Shown here one piece after another: positions 16,506 to 25,195 of a stretch of DNA of 37,041 nucleotides. Source of the DNA: Promethearchaeia archaeon (GTDB taxonomy: Archaea > Asgardarchaeota > Lokiarchaeia > Sigyniarchaeales > SOKP01); the NCBI GenBank assembly GCA_029856155.1, contig JAHQWL010000053.1, positions 1-37,041 on the forward strand, written 5' to 3'. The translations under genes and the position numbers were made by a program. Each line of letters begins with the position of its first letter. The first letter of the stretch is position 1. The notes under the pieces are model-generated. The model worked only from the letters and a program-made list of their open reading frames with translations, had not been told where the DNA came from and did no database searches.

Positions 16506-16910
16506 TCAAGAAACTTCCTTTTTCAATTTTTCAAAAAGTTTTTTGTATTCCTCGATATATTTCTCATCATTTGTTTTCTCAATCTTTTTAAGGAGTTCGA
16601 CTGATTTTGTTAAAATTTCAGATTGCTTTTTGATTTTTTCATAAAAGATTTTCTTTGTATCTTGAGTTTCTGCTGTTTGTAATTTATCCTCAAATTCTTT
16701 TATGGATGTTTTAATTTCTTTCTGAGATTCAATTACAGAAGATGCCAATTGTTTTTTTCTTTCTGCTAATTTAATACAATTTTTACAAACAATTTCTTCA
16801 TTATTCTCTTGTTTTCTTAATTTTTCTCCTTTTGGCATCATAAAAGGATTTTTACAACGATCACATGCAACCAATTCAAGTACTAACTTGTCAGTGTTAG
16901 AATCGGTCAT
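16506..16910 (-). CDS. Zinc-ribbon / coiled-coil small protein
   Basis: 134 residues, not assigned to a named family. The N-terminal third has a two-knuckle zinc ribbon, LVACDRCKNPFMMPKG with CxxC, then IVCKNCIKLAE with a second CxxC. The remaining 85 residues are charged, alanine- and leucine-containing helix (from AERKKQLASSVIESQKEI to the end) with strong coiled-coil character. Such proteins can act as nucleic-acid or protein adaptors; nothing here selects a partner. It is divergent from the TauE/SafE permease across a 133-base AT-rich gap that holds an 8-bp inverted repeat. Confidence 0.65.
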   Translation of the reverse strand: MTDSNTDKLVLELVACDRCKNPFMMPKGEKLRKQENNEEIVCKNCIKLAERKKQLASSVIESQKEIKTSIKEFEDKLQTAETQDTKKIFYEKIKKQSEILTKSVELLKKIEKTNDEKYIEEYKKLFEKLKKEVS

Positions 16911-16966
16911 ATTTAAGAGAGAAATGAATTTTAATTTATAATAATTTATCCATAATTATAATCTTG

Positions 16967-16996
16967 ACTTAATAATATATTATTATTCTATTAAGT
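16967..16996. repeat. 8-bp inverted repeat in a divergent promoter region
   Basis: ACTTAATA at 16967-16974 is the perfect reverse complement of TATTAAGT at 16989-16996. The centre is 14 bases of A/T. It lies immediately upstream of the TATA-like box of the permease and between two divergent genes, which is where a dimeric repressor or activator would bind. In so AT-rich a region it could also arise by chance. Confidence 0.3.
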
Positions 16997-17001
16997 TCTC
17001 A

Positions 17002-17011
17002 CTTTATAGAA
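17002..17011 (+). promoter_or_regulatory. TATA-like box for the TauE/SafE gene
   Basis: CTTTATAGAA lies about 35-40 bases before the ATG at 17044, giving an expected transcript start about 10 bases upstream of the start codon and so a very short leader. There is no Shine-Dalgarno before this gene, consistent with near-leaderless translation. Confidence 0.4.
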
Positions 17012-17043
17012 AATTAATAATAGCTTAATGTATTTGACATTAT

Positions 17044-17838
17044 ATGGATACAGTTGTAGTTATTATTTTATTAATTGCGGGATTTCTTTTCGGAACCATT
17101 AGCTCTGTAGTTGGTGTAGGGGGTGGTATTTTTTTTGTAAGCATTATGGTTCTATTATTACTTCTTCCTATGAATGTCGCTGTAGATACTTCTGCTTTCA
17201 TAATATTAATTTCTTCTGGGGCGGGATTCTTTACTTATTTCAAAGAAGAAAGACTACATCTTAAACAAGTTATCATTTTTTCTTCATTTTCGATTTTGGG
17301 TAGCATCATGAGTACTATTTTATTCTTGTTTGTTGATTTGGGTGAAAGTATTTTAAAAATTATTTTTGCCACAACAATACTGATAGCTGGCACAAACATG
17401 ATATATAAAGCAATTAAATCAAGAAGATTTAATCCTTCTCAAGAAAAATATGAAAAGAATTTCATACTCTGTGATCATGATTATCAAACTAATTTGAAAA
17501 AATCAATACCATTATTTATTTTAGCGGGGTTTACTGCTAATTTATTAGGTATTGGAGGAGGTATTATCAATACTCCAGCTCTTCACATAATTCTTCATTA
17601 TCCCATTCATAATGCAACAGCAATTTCTACGGGCATAATATTTTTCACTGCGATATATAATACTATTGCTAAAAGTATTATAGGTAAAATAAACTATTTA
17701 ATAGGAATTTTAATTGGCATTGGGGCTATCTTAGGCTCAATTTTTGGAGCAAAAATATCTGGAAAAATACCAAAGAAAACCCTGCAACTTTTGGTTGCTG
17801 TTGTGTTGATGGGTTTAGCAATTAGAATGTACTTTTAG
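17044..17838 (+). CDS. TauE/SafE-family membrane permease
   Basis: 264-residue membrane protein with about eight hydrophobic helices and the twin inverted repeats of the TauE/SafE family (PF01925). The first repeat has SVVGVGGGIFFVSIMVLLL near residues 21-39 and the second has LLGIGGGIINTPALHIIL followed by NATAISTGIIF. The glycine-rich GxGGG elements are the family hallmark and line the substrate path. Members export sulfite, sulfoacetate or other small sulfur-containing or organic anions; the substrate here cannot be told. The loop between the halves (about residues 120-155) is long and charged. It is a single gene preceded by its own TATA-like box. Confidence 0.88.
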   Translation: MDTVVVIILLIAGFLFGTISSVVGVGGGIFFVSIMVLLLLLPMNVAVDTSAFIILISSGAGFFTYFKEERLHLKQVIIFSSFSILGSIMSTILFLFVDLGESILKIIFATTILIAGTNMIYKAIKSRRFNPSQEKYEKNFILCDHDYQTNLKKSIPLFILAGFTANLLGIGGGIINTPALHIILHYPIHNATAISTGIIFFTAIYNTIAKSIIGKINYLIGILIGIGAILGSIFGAKISGKIPKKTLQLLVAVVLMGLAIRMYF

Positions 17839-17854
17839 GATGTGATTTTTAAAA

Positions 17855-17864
17855 CTTTATAAAT
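17855..17864 (+). promoter_or_regulatory. TATA-like box before the small acidic protein gene
   Basis: CTTTATAAAT begins 17 bases after the permease stop and about 90 bases before the next ATG. Transcription from it would give a leader of around 60 bases carrying the strong GGAGG SD at 17935-17939. Confidence 0.35.
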
Positions 17865-17945
17865 CTTAAAATTTAATTTTTAATTTAAGACACGTTAAAA
17901 ATAACTTTTCTAATCCAAATTTAAATATAAACTAGGAGGAAGGAA

Positions 17946-18176
17946 ATGGTAAAAGTTAAAGACCTCGAGAAACTTATGGATGATTTCATGATTGAACTAG
18001 ATGATAAATTTATTGATATAAAACCTTATCTTCTGAATGAATTTGAATGGGAAGTAGATCCTATGAAGAAATCTCAATTTATAATAAGAGGTATTCCAAT
18101 AGAAGATGATAGGAAATTGAGTAATATTTTGAAATCATTTTTAGAAGATGAAGTTATAAGTCTTAAAGAAGTTTAA
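17946..18176 (+). CDS. Small acidic protein, unknown function
   Basis: 76 residues, unrecognised. It is acidic and predicted alpha/beta, starting MVKVKDLEKLMDDFMIEL, with a middle strand region QFIIRGIPIEDDRKL and a final helix. No cysteines, no membrane segment and no known motif. It is very likely expressed, since the GGAGGAAGGA SD directly upstream is the strongest purine run in the window and lies 6 bases from the ATG. It stands between a permease and a methyltransferase, neither clearly in one operon with it. Confidence 0.6.
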   Translation: MVKVKDLEKLMDDFMIELDDKFIDIKPYLLNEFEWEVDPMKKSQFIIRGIPIEDDRKLSNILKSFLEDEVISLKEV

Positions 18177-18244
18177 ATATGAAAAGTTGATTTAATCAAA
18201 TTTTTGATTAATAATTGTTTTGTTATCAATAAAGTAAAAATAAC

Positions 18245-19351
18245 ATGGTGGAATTAATTATAACAGAAAATGAAAGTAAACCTGAAATCACTATTAGCAA
18301 TCAAATAAAAAAATTTGCTATAAACGGTCTTTATGGATTTAATACGATTATATTAATTGGTATGGGTAGACGTTTGGGCATTTTTAATTACTTATTTGAA
18401 AAAGCTAAATCATCACCTAGTTCTGGTAAATATAATGAAGTGATTTTCACTCCGATTGAACTGTCCGAAAACCTAAATTTAGATTTTACGTATTTAGATG
18501 GTTGGCTTCATTTGGCACTTGAATGTGGTATACTTGAAATCTCAAATTCAGAAAAGAAAATTTTGAAAACAGCTCCTTATGTATATGATTTACTTATCGA
18601 TAGAAGTAATGAGTTTTATATTGGGGGAACACTCGGTGCATTCTATTACATGGCTCCAGCTCAGGATATTTTAATAGAGAACTTTAAAACCGGTAACGTA
18701 TGGAGCATATTGGATTTACCCGGAGATATTATGAGAGACCTACAAGAACGTGGGGCAAGGTTTGGAACGTTAGTAGAAAGATTATTTTCTAAAAAGTTTG
18801 AGTTTTTTTGCAAAAATCTACAAAAGCGGAGTATTATATTTGAACTAGGCTGTGGTTATGGATTTAATCTTGAAACTTGGGCAAAAAAGTATAAAAAAGC
18901 TAGATTTGTAGGAATTGATATCGATCCTATAGCATTAGCACACGCAAAAAAATTAATAAATAAAAATAATTGGAATGAAAGAATTGAAATTTTTGAGATG
19001 GTAATTGATGAATTTGCCCGTTTCTTTAAGGAAAAATTTGATTTGATTATATTAAATCAGGTTCTCCACGAAATGAACACTGATGAGAATTACCGAAGAG
19101 ATGTATTTAAGAACCTCTATTCCTTGTTGAAGGATAATGGGATTTTACTTATTGGAGAGAGTATGATTCCTGATACATTTGCTCCAGAAAAGAGATTTCA
19201 ACTTTTTGATATTACACATAAGTTCACAGAAGTAAAAGCTTCCTTATTTTACAATGAAAAAAGCTTCAGAGAATTTATTGATATAACACCATTTTCTAAA
19301 GCAAATTTTATAAAAGAAGGTGGAGATAGTATCTGGGTAATAAAAAAATAA
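18245..19351 (+). CDS. SAM-dependent methyltransferase with N-terminal winged-helix dimerisation region
   Basis: 368 residues in the layout of small-molecule O-methyltransferases. Residues 20-125 form a helical, winged-helix-like region (ANGLYGF-like helix, then FTPIELSENLNLDFTYLDGW). Residues 195-340 are the Rossmann domain, with motif I FELGCGYGFNLETW at 199-212, the acidic beta2 end FVGIDIDP at 221-228, and motif IV ILNQVLHEMN. The final segment has IGESMIPD and a Trp-containing end (SIWVIKK). The fold suggests methylation of a small hydroxylated or amino metabolite, possibly a quinone-like or antibiotic-like compound, but no adjacent pathway is visible. The ATG at 18245 lacks a clear SD. 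Confidence 0.8.
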   Translation: MVELIITENESKPEITISNQIKKFAINGLYGFNTIILIGMGRRLGIFNYLFEKAKSSPSSGKYNEVIFTPIELSENLNLDFTYLDGWLHLALECGILEISNSEKKILKTAPYVYDLLIDRSNEFYIGGTLGAFYYMAPAQDILIENFKTGNVWSILDLPGDIMRDLQERGARFGTLVERLFSKKFEFFCKNLQKRSIIFELGCGYGFNLETWAKKYKKARFVGIDIDPIALAHAKKLINKNNWNERIEIFEMVIDEFARFFKEKFDLIILNQVLHEMNTDENYRRDVFKNLYSLLKDNGILLIGESMIPDTFAPEKRFQLFDITHKFTEVKASLFYNEKSFREFIDITPFSKANFIKEGGDSIWVIKK

Positions 19352-19421
19352 AAAAACCTATCATTTATTTAAAATTTGCCTTTTTAATTTGAGGGAAAGA
19401 ATGGAGTGAGATACCTCTTTA

Positions 19422-19559
19422 TTGGAAAGGGCGAAATGTGAAGAAAAAGATCATAATTGGAAAAAAGTAGCTAATTTATATGAGCAAATATCAAAGATCT
19501 TTGTTGAAAAGAAAGAATTAATAAAAGCAGCAAAAGTACCAAATAATGTATTTTTTTAA
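19422..19559 (+). pseudogene. Decayed or truncated copy of the 5' end of the next gene
   Basis: In-frame translation from TTG 19422 to TAA 19557-19559 gives 45 residues that align with the start of the following protein. AKCEEKDHNWKKVANLYEQI corresponds to AKNEEKNYNWEKAADLYEQA, and KKELIKAAKV to RKKLKTAANI. The copy ends at a stop soon after the first helical repeat, and no remaining part of the protein is found before 19633. It is probably the relic of a tandem duplication. An alternative is an independently expressed one-repeat peptide, but there is no ATG and no SD. Confidence 0.6.
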
Positions 19560-19632
19560 GATAAATTTTAATAATACAAAAAAATAATTAATGAATTAGT
19601 GAAACCATTAGATTTTCAAAAAAATCTTTAGC

Positions 19633-22600
19633 ATGATTGTTTGGAATAACCAAGAAGAACCTTTAATTAAAGAGGCGAAAAATGAAGAAAAGAATTATAA
19701 TTGGGAGAAAGCTGCCGATTTATATGAACAAGCAGCTAAAACAAATTTAGATCGGAAAAAGTTAAAAACTGCTGCGAATATTTATATTAAACTAGGGGAT
19801 ATATGCATTCGAGCCATTTATGCATCAGAAATTAGAGAAGACTATTTAAATTGGAGTAAAAGGTCTTTTAAAGCTTTTCGAAAGGCGGAAAGTCTTTTTA
19901 TCAAAACTAATGATAAACTTCTGAGTGATGAATGTAATGCTAGAGCACTTGGCGTAACAGGCTTTGTTATTACGTCACTTGAAGAGGCGAGAAAAAATAT
20001 AAAAAAATCAGTTGATATTCTTTTAGAACTTATTGAAGAATATTCAAAAGCAAATGATACTAAAAATTACATAAGATTGTTAACTCTGATCGTAGACCCA
20101 ATGAATAGATACGTGTTTTTATGTTCTAATCCTTCTGAAATAGAGTATTATAGTCAGCTTGGTCGTAATTTAATAGAAAAGGCTTGGATACTTCTAAAAG
20201 AAATTGATACAATCGAAATTAGAAGTAGGCTATTATGGGCCGAATTTTTATTAATGTTAAATATTAATAGGTGGACAGAACTTACTTATGGAGATAAAAA
20301 GCAAGAAAAAATCTATAAAAGATTTTTAAAACGATGTGAAGAATCATTAAATTTAGCGCAAACTAGTAATGATGAGATTAATCATTATATTCTTGGAGAG
20401 ATTTATGGTATAACTGGCTTTATCTATTGTATATTTGGAGGTTTACTTGTTGAAGAAAAAAAGGAACGAGTAAAGTTTGCTGAAAAAGGATTCGAGTTGT
20501 TAGAAAAATCTATTGTATTTTATAAAAATTCAAGAAATATTCTTGGAGTTATCTCTTCTATATATGGGATAAACTATCAAGCTGGTATTTTTGGTAGATT
20601 TGAATACCTACAGAAGAGAATTCTAAACGATATGCGTGAAGTACAGAAATTAGATAAAATTTTTGAAAATTTATATACGGGGCCTTATTGCTTTATGGAT
20701 TTTATACCTATTGATTATTATAACCAATTCGCAAGCAGAAGTTTTTTAAGGGGTGATATACGGAAGTCTTATGCTAAATTAGGAATTGAATATGCTAATA
20801 AAGCATTAAAAAGACTTGCATTTGGACCTTATATTACTTTTGTTTATCAGTATATAACTCATTTTTATTCACAATTAGTTATTCTTGCTACAGAAGATGA
20901 TCCTTTAGAGGACTATCTTCAAAAAATGTTCTTCTACGCCAACAAAACTGAAAATCTCTCAAAAGAATATAAAGGAGGAAATGCAAGATCAGCGGGTTTC
21001 ACTTCGCTTTATAGAGCATATAAGACTCTTGCTGATATTTCTAAAGATAAGGAAGAAAAAGTTAAAAATTTAGAACTTGCTATAGAAGCTGCAAAGAATA
21101 ATATTAGATATTCAATTGAATCTTATAGGATTTATTTATCAATTCAAATACGTTTAGCTCTACTTCATGAAGAATTAGGTATTTTAACTACTGAAGAGAA
21201 ATCCCTAATACAAGCAAGAGAGTTATTTCTACGTATACTTATTGATTCTTCAGAAAAAGGTTATTATTATTATACAGCTGCTTGTCATGAATACATTGCT
21301 CGTTTAGAAGATCGTTTAGGAAATCATATAACTTCTGCAGAATATTATCAAAAAGCACAAAAAGCTCATGAAGATTCATTATCATCAATTGAATATAAAC
21401 CGCTGAAGGAAAGAATTAATGAAAAGATAAAATATACTAAAGCTTGGAATTTTATTGAAGAGGCTAAAGCATATCATAAAAGTGAAAATCATATAAAAGC
21501 CAAAGAAAACTATGAAGAGGCAATTGAGATCTTAAAAACGCTACCTAGTTTTAATTATGAAGCAGCTTATTATGGAGCTTGGATGGTTTTAGAAGAAGCT
21601 GAAGATCTTAGTAAAAAGGAAAAATATGATGATGCCATAATGAGCTATGAAAAAACAAGAGATCTTTTCGATAATGCTATCTTTACAATTAGATTTATTA
21701 GGAAAAGTGTTAGAAGGTCAAAAGAATTAAAAAAACTTGAGAAAGTTGCTAAAGTTAGGATGAATCATTGTTCTGCTAGAATAAATCTTGATGAGGCAAG
21801 AATTTTAGGAAAAAAAGGAGATCATATTGCCGCTGCCGAAAAGTTTAGCAATGCAGCAACTCAATTCAGGGATATCTGTGCATTATATAAAATTAAAAGA
21901 GAACGAGCTGAATTAGAAGCAATATATCATCTCTGTAGAGCCTGGGAAAGCATGGAATTAGCTGAAAACTACGAGGATCCGGAAAGATTCGCAGAAGCAG
22001 CAAACTTATTTACAAAAGCTAGCGACTACTTTACTGAGAGCAAATTAAAGTTCCTAGCTCAGGGTAATTCATCCTTTTGTTTAGCTCTAGAAGAGGGATG
22101 TAAATTTGATCAATCTAATGATTTTAAAGTTAAAACACGATTGTATCCAAATGTTAAATCAATTCTCAGAAAAGCAGCAAATTTATATGAAAAAGGTGGT
22201 TTTAAAAATGGTTCAGATTGGGCACTTGCAACATCAACTTATTTCGATGCTGCTTGGTATTTAATCCAAGCCGATAATGAATTAGATGTAAATAAAAAGC
22301 AAGAATTTCTAAATTACGGATCAAATTATCTAAAGTTATCAGCAGAACTTTTTCATAAAGCTGGATATAAAGACAAAGAAAAAGAAGTTTTAGAAAGATT
22401 AGATAGAATAATCAAAGAAGAAAAAATACTCGTTTCCGCCCTAAACACAATTCATAAACCCTCTGTTTCAAGAAGTATAGAAGGTATTATTACGCCTTCA
22501 TGTCCAATAGAAACAAGCCAATCACCACGGATTGGTGAAATTCAACAATACTCTGAAGAAGTAAGTACATTCTTAGAAAGGGATAGTAAAGTAAAAAAAG

Positions 22601-22881
22601 ATGAAATTGAATACAGCAATTTATTAAAAGAGCATCCAAAATCAGCAAAAAATAGGAAAATACCAGAATTAACAACTAGAGAAAAGAAAGAGTTAGAAAA
22701 ACTTGAATCTGAGCTTAAAATTGAACAACAAAAATTCATCTGTGTCGTCCATAAAGGAGAAATTGTAGGGACTGTATACATTTGTCCGAATTGCAAAACA
22801 CAATATTGCTTGACATGTGCTTACTCATTAAAAGCAAAAGGAGAAAAGTGTTGGATTTGTAACGAAGAAATAAAACCTTAG
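19633..22881 (+). CDS. Large TPR/SNAP-like helical-repeat protein with C-terminal RING/FYVE-like zinc domain
   Basis: 1082 residues, almost wholly helical. Repeats of about 35-40 residues with TPR-type spacing (NWEKAADLYEQAAK near 23-36, ENHIKAKENYEEAIEIL, EKYDDAIMSYEKTRDLF, GDHIAAAEKFSNAATQF) recall alpha-SNAP-like scaffolds. Residues about 960-1030 form a low-complexity, Ser- and Lys-rich linker. The C-terminus has eight metal ligands: Cys1037, His1040, Cys1051, Cys1054, Cys1059, Cys1062, Cys1073 and Cys1076, fitting a cross-brace treble-clef holding two zinc ions. Such TPR-plus-zinc proteins look typical of Asgard archaea, where ubiquitin-pathway and trafficking-like proteins are common. 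A role as a protein-protein scaffold or E3-like adaptor is inference only. The start ATG at 19633 has no clear SD. Confidence 0.75.
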   Translation: MIVWNNQEEPLIKEAKNEEKNYNWEKAADLYEQAAKTNLDRKKLKTAANIYIKLGDICIRAIYASEIREDYLNWSKRSFKAFRKAESLFIKTNDKLLSDECNARALGVTGFVITSLEEARKNIKKSVDILLELIEEYSKANDTKNYIRLLTLIVDPMNRYVFLCSNPSEIEYYSQLGRNLIEKAWILLKEIDTIEIRSRLLWAEFLLMLNINRWTELTYGDKKQEKIYKRFLKRCEESLNLAQTSNDEINHYILGEIYGITGFIYCIFGGLLVEEKKERVKFAEKGFELLEKSIVFYKNSRNILGVISSIYGINYQAGIFGRFEYLQKRILNDMREVQKLDKIFENLYTGPYCFMDFIPIDYYNQFASRSFLRGDIRKSYAKLGIEYANKALKRLAFGPYITFVYQYITHFYSQLVILATEDDPLEDYLQKMFFYANKTENLSKEYKGGNARSAGFTSLYRAYKTLADISKDKEEKVKNLELAIEAAKNNIRYSIESYRIYLSIQIRLALLHEELGILTTEEKSLIQARELFLRILIDSSEKGYYYYTAACHEYIARLEDRLGNHITSAEYYQKAQKAHEDSLSSIEYKPLKERINEKIKYTKAWNFIEEAKAYHKSENHIKAKENYEEAIEILKTLPSFNYEAAYYGAWMVLEEAEDLSKKEKYDDAIMSYEKTRDLFDNAIFTIRFIRKSVRRSKELKKLEKVAKVRMNHCSARINLDEARILGKKGDHIAAAEKFSNAATQFRDICALYKIKRERAELEAIYHLCRAWESMELAENYEDPERFAEAANLFTKASDYFTESKLKFLAQGNSSFCLALEEGCKFDQSNDFKVKTRLYPNVKSILRKAANLYEKGGFKNGSDWALATSTYFDAAWYLIQADNELDVNKKQEFLNYGSNYLKLSAELFHKAGYKDKEKEVLERLDRIIKEEKILVSALNTIHKPSVSRSIEGIITPSCPIETSQSPRIGEIQQYSEEVSTFLERDSKVKKDEIEYSNLLKEHPKSAKNRKIPELTTREKKELEKLESELKIEQQKFICVVHKGEIVGTVYICPNCKTQYCLTCAYSLKAKGEKCWICNEEIKP

Positions 22882-22969
22882 ATTTGGTATAAGTAAATCA
22901 AATAAATGCGCAAAAAACGTTAAATTATGATTTATTGAATCAATATAAAATTATAATTTTCTCTCTAAA

Positions 22970-22980
22970 GTTTTATATCA
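22970..22980 (+). promoter_or_regulatory. TATA-like box for the UbiA-family gene
   Basis: GTTTTATATCA lies about 55-65 bases upstream of the ATG at 23034, at a good distance for an archaeal promoter with a leader of around 30 bases. It is the best TATA match in the 152-base gap. Confidence 0.35.
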
Positions 22981-23033
22981 TTTTAAGGATAATTAAAAAT
23001 AACTTTAAAGCAAAATTTTAAGGTTATATTTTC

Positions 23034-23849
23034 ATGAGTAAGGGATTTAAACTTCTTCGAGTTGAATATATATTTTCTGTAATAATACCATGTCTATTAT
23101 GTATATATTTGAATAGTTATGATATAGTTTCTCAAATCTGGATATTAGCAGGTTTTTCTTTTTATGCTATTACAGGAAACACTCTTAATGATGTCATTGA
23201 TATGAAAGATCCTAATGAAAAAGAGACTTTAGAAAGAGTGAAGGGATATGCTAGAAAAGAAATACTTGTTCTTGCTCTCGCAAGTTTTTTGTTAGGAACC
23301 ATGTGTTTTATAAATGATATTTATGAGCATCCTATTCTCGGGATCTATTTAGCACTTATTGTTTTTATGGTTGTCTTTTATTGTCTATTCAAAAAGCTCG
23401 TTATTATTAATCATATTATTTTAGGTATATCTCATATTATTTTGCCTTATTTTATGATTAAAATTAATGCTGGAGATGTTTTTTTGAATGTTTTTCCCAA
23501 AATGGAGTTATATGAATCATTAATACTAGCAGCTATAACAGCCGTAGCTTTTACCGGGCAAATGGTTCATGAAATGATAGATGGAGATTCATTAGCCAAA
23601 TTAAAGCCAAAAACTTCTCAATTGGTAATTTGGGTTGCTTGTATTATATCATTAGGTATAGCAGTAATTTCATTTATCATCACAAATTACTATATTTTCT
23701 TACCAATTGTATTTTTTCCATTTGGAATTATGTATATTTATAGAAAACCTAGAACCGATTTATTAGGAAGAACGTCACTAAAAGACACTGGAATCATTTT
23801 AGGAAATCTTATGTTAGTGTATATCATTATTTTAATATTGGCTCCATAG
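23034..23849 (+). CDS. UbiA-family prenyltransferase
   Basis: 271-residue integral membrane protein with about eight hydrophobic helices. The first Asp-rich motif, TGNTLNDVIDMKDPNEK (around residues 48-64), is the UbiA NDxxD type that binds prenyl diphosphate through magnesium. The second motif region is MVHEMIDGDSLAKLKP near 178-193, with Asp and Glu residues but a weaker match to the usual DxxxD. In archaea, UbiA homologues include digeranylgeranylglyceryl-phosphate synthase, an ether-lipid enzyme, and quinone, heme or chlorophyll-type prenylases. Which one applies cannot be told. It is followed after about 70 bases by the HdrCB-like genes, with no evident functional link. Confidence 0.8.
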   Translation: MSKGFKLLRVEYIFSVIIPCLLCIYLNSYDIVSQIWILAGFSFYAITGNTLNDVIDMKDPNEKETLERVKGYARKEILVLALASFLLGTMCFINDIYEHPILGIYLALIVFMVVFYCLFKKLVIINHIILGISHIILPYFMIKINAGDVFLNVFPKMELYESLILAAITAVAFTGQMVHEMIDGDSLAKLKPKTSQLVIWVACIISLGIAVISFIITNYYIFLPIVFFPFGIMYIYRKPRTDLLGRTSLKDTGIILGNLMLVYIIILILAP

Positions 23850-23909
23850 CAAAAATAAGTATTATATTAATATCTACTAATATTAGTTAAATTGATTTAA
23901 GTATTTTAA

Positions 23910-23916
23910 AGGGGAT
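23910..23916 (+). promoter_or_regulatory. Shine-Dalgarno AGGGGAT deciding a non-AUG start
   Basis: AGGGGAT precedes ATA 23922 by 5 bases, and the GGGG run ends 7 bases before it. The same AGGGGAT occurs at 191-197 before the TTG start of bzdN. No ATG, GTG or TTG lies between this site and the conserved first cysteine motif of the gene. Confidence 0.45.
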
Positions 23917-23921
23917 TAAAA

Positions 23922-25193
23922 ATATCTAAAATAAGACCAGTAAATAAAGAATTTTTTTCTAACTTTGATGAGAAAGCATGCACTCGCTGTGGTGAATGCT
24001 TTCATAAATGTCCAGTCATGCTACTTCCTAAAGATACAGCAATTGATGAGATTAAAAAATTAATTATGGGAGAGAAGACTAAACACGTATTAAGTGAATG
24101 TCAGAGCTGTTTTTCATGTAATTTTTATTGTCCAGAGAATGCCCATCCCGCAGGTCTTGTTTTACAGCGATGGAATGAGCAATACCAAAAAGAAGGACTG
24201 AAAGTGAGAGCAAAACATTATATGACCCTTTATCCATATTATCCTAACTTCCGCTCCTATGTTATGGAACATTTACCAGAAAAAACAAAGGATCTTGTTA
24301 AAAATTGGGCTTCTTTAGAACCTTTAAAGGGAGATACACTGACCTATCCTGGTTGTAATATCATAACATTTGCTGAACTCACACAAGCTAGTTTTTTTAA
24401 GGATTTAGATATAAGAGGTCGTTTAGAATATTGTTGTGGTGAAACTTTATTTCGAACAGGATACACAGAGGAACTTTATCAGATTACTAAAAGATTAGAC
24501 AAGTGGTTTAACATTTTAAAACCAAAAAAGTTGCTTGTATTATGCACAGCAGGGACTAATGTGTTTAAGTATGTCTTGCCTCGTTACGGTTTAACGTACA
24601 AATTTGAAGAGATTAAACCATATATTCAATATTTATGGGAAAAAATTCAAAAAGGAGAAATTCAATTTAAAAAAAAATTAGAGATGACTATATCTATTCA
24701 AGATTCTTGTTATGCTAAGATGTTTGGGGATGAATACATGGATTTGCCTCGTAAAATTTTGAAATTAGCTGGGGCAACAATTATTGAAACTGATTCTTCT
24801 CGAGAGAATATTCGTTGTTGTGGTATTGGAGCGGGTTTTTCAGTTGACTCATCGTATCATTCATTTAAAATAAGATCTTCTGCAATAAGGAATTTTAAAG
24901 CTTTTAAAAATACTAAAGTAGATGCTGTATGCGTTTATTGTGCTGGCTGTTTAGCAACATTTGGAGGTAATAAAAAATTATATTTTAAGAAACTAAAAGT
25001 GTATCATATTATTGAATTAATACAGATGGCAATTGGAGATAAACCAACATTAACAAAGAAAGCTAAAAAAGACAGAGGAAAACATTTTTTCTGGGGTGCT
25101 GTTAAAAATCAAATTCCTAAGCTATATTCTAAAAAAACTTTTAAAATTGAAAAGATTCCTGAAAATCCACCTGATTATAAAGAGGCTTGGTAA
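23922..25193 (+). CDS. HdrC-HdrB fusion iron-sulfur oxidoreductase, paralogue 1
   Basis: Predicted cytoplasmic electron carrier or reductase subunit related to heterodisulfide reductase (HdrD/GlpC-like). Counting from ATA 23922 (423 residues), two [4Fe-4S] sites are Cys20/23/26/30 (CTRCGECFHKCP) and Cys60/63/66/70 (CQSCFSCNFYCP). Two HdrB-type CCG regions follow. The first has PGC, then YCCGETLF and VLCTAG, where the last CxxC is reduced to one Cys. The second is complete: DSCYAKM, RCCGIGAGFS and CVYCAGC, and could hold a non-cubane cluster. The first in-frame ATG (24018) would delete the first cluster, so the real start is upstream. Alignment with the next gene places it at ATA 23922. Partner proteins are not in the window. 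Likely role: thiol/disulfide-linked electron transfer with ferredoxin or a flavoprotein such as ETF. Confidence 0.82.
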   Translation: MSKIRPVNKEFFSNFDEKACTRCGECFHKCPVMLLPKDTAIDEIKKLIMGEKTKHVLSECQSCFSCNFYCPENAHPAGLVLQRWNEQYQKEGLKVRAKHYMTLYPYYPNFRSYVMEHLPEKTKDLVKNWASLEPLKGDTLTYPGCNIITFAELTQASFFKDLDIRGRLEYCCGETLFRTGYTEELYQITKRLDKWFNILKPKKLLVLCTAGTNVFKYVLPRYGLTYKFEEIKPYIQYLWEKIQKGEIQFKKKLEMTISIQDSCYAKMFGDEYMDLPRKILKLAGATIIETDSSRENIRCCGIGAGFSVDSSYHSFKIRSSAIRNFKAFKNTKVDAVCVYCAGCLATFGGNKKLYFKKLKVYHIIELIQMAIGDKPTLTKKAKKDRGKHFFWGAVKNQIPKLYSKKTFKIEKIPENPPDYKEAW

Positions 25194-25195
25194 AA

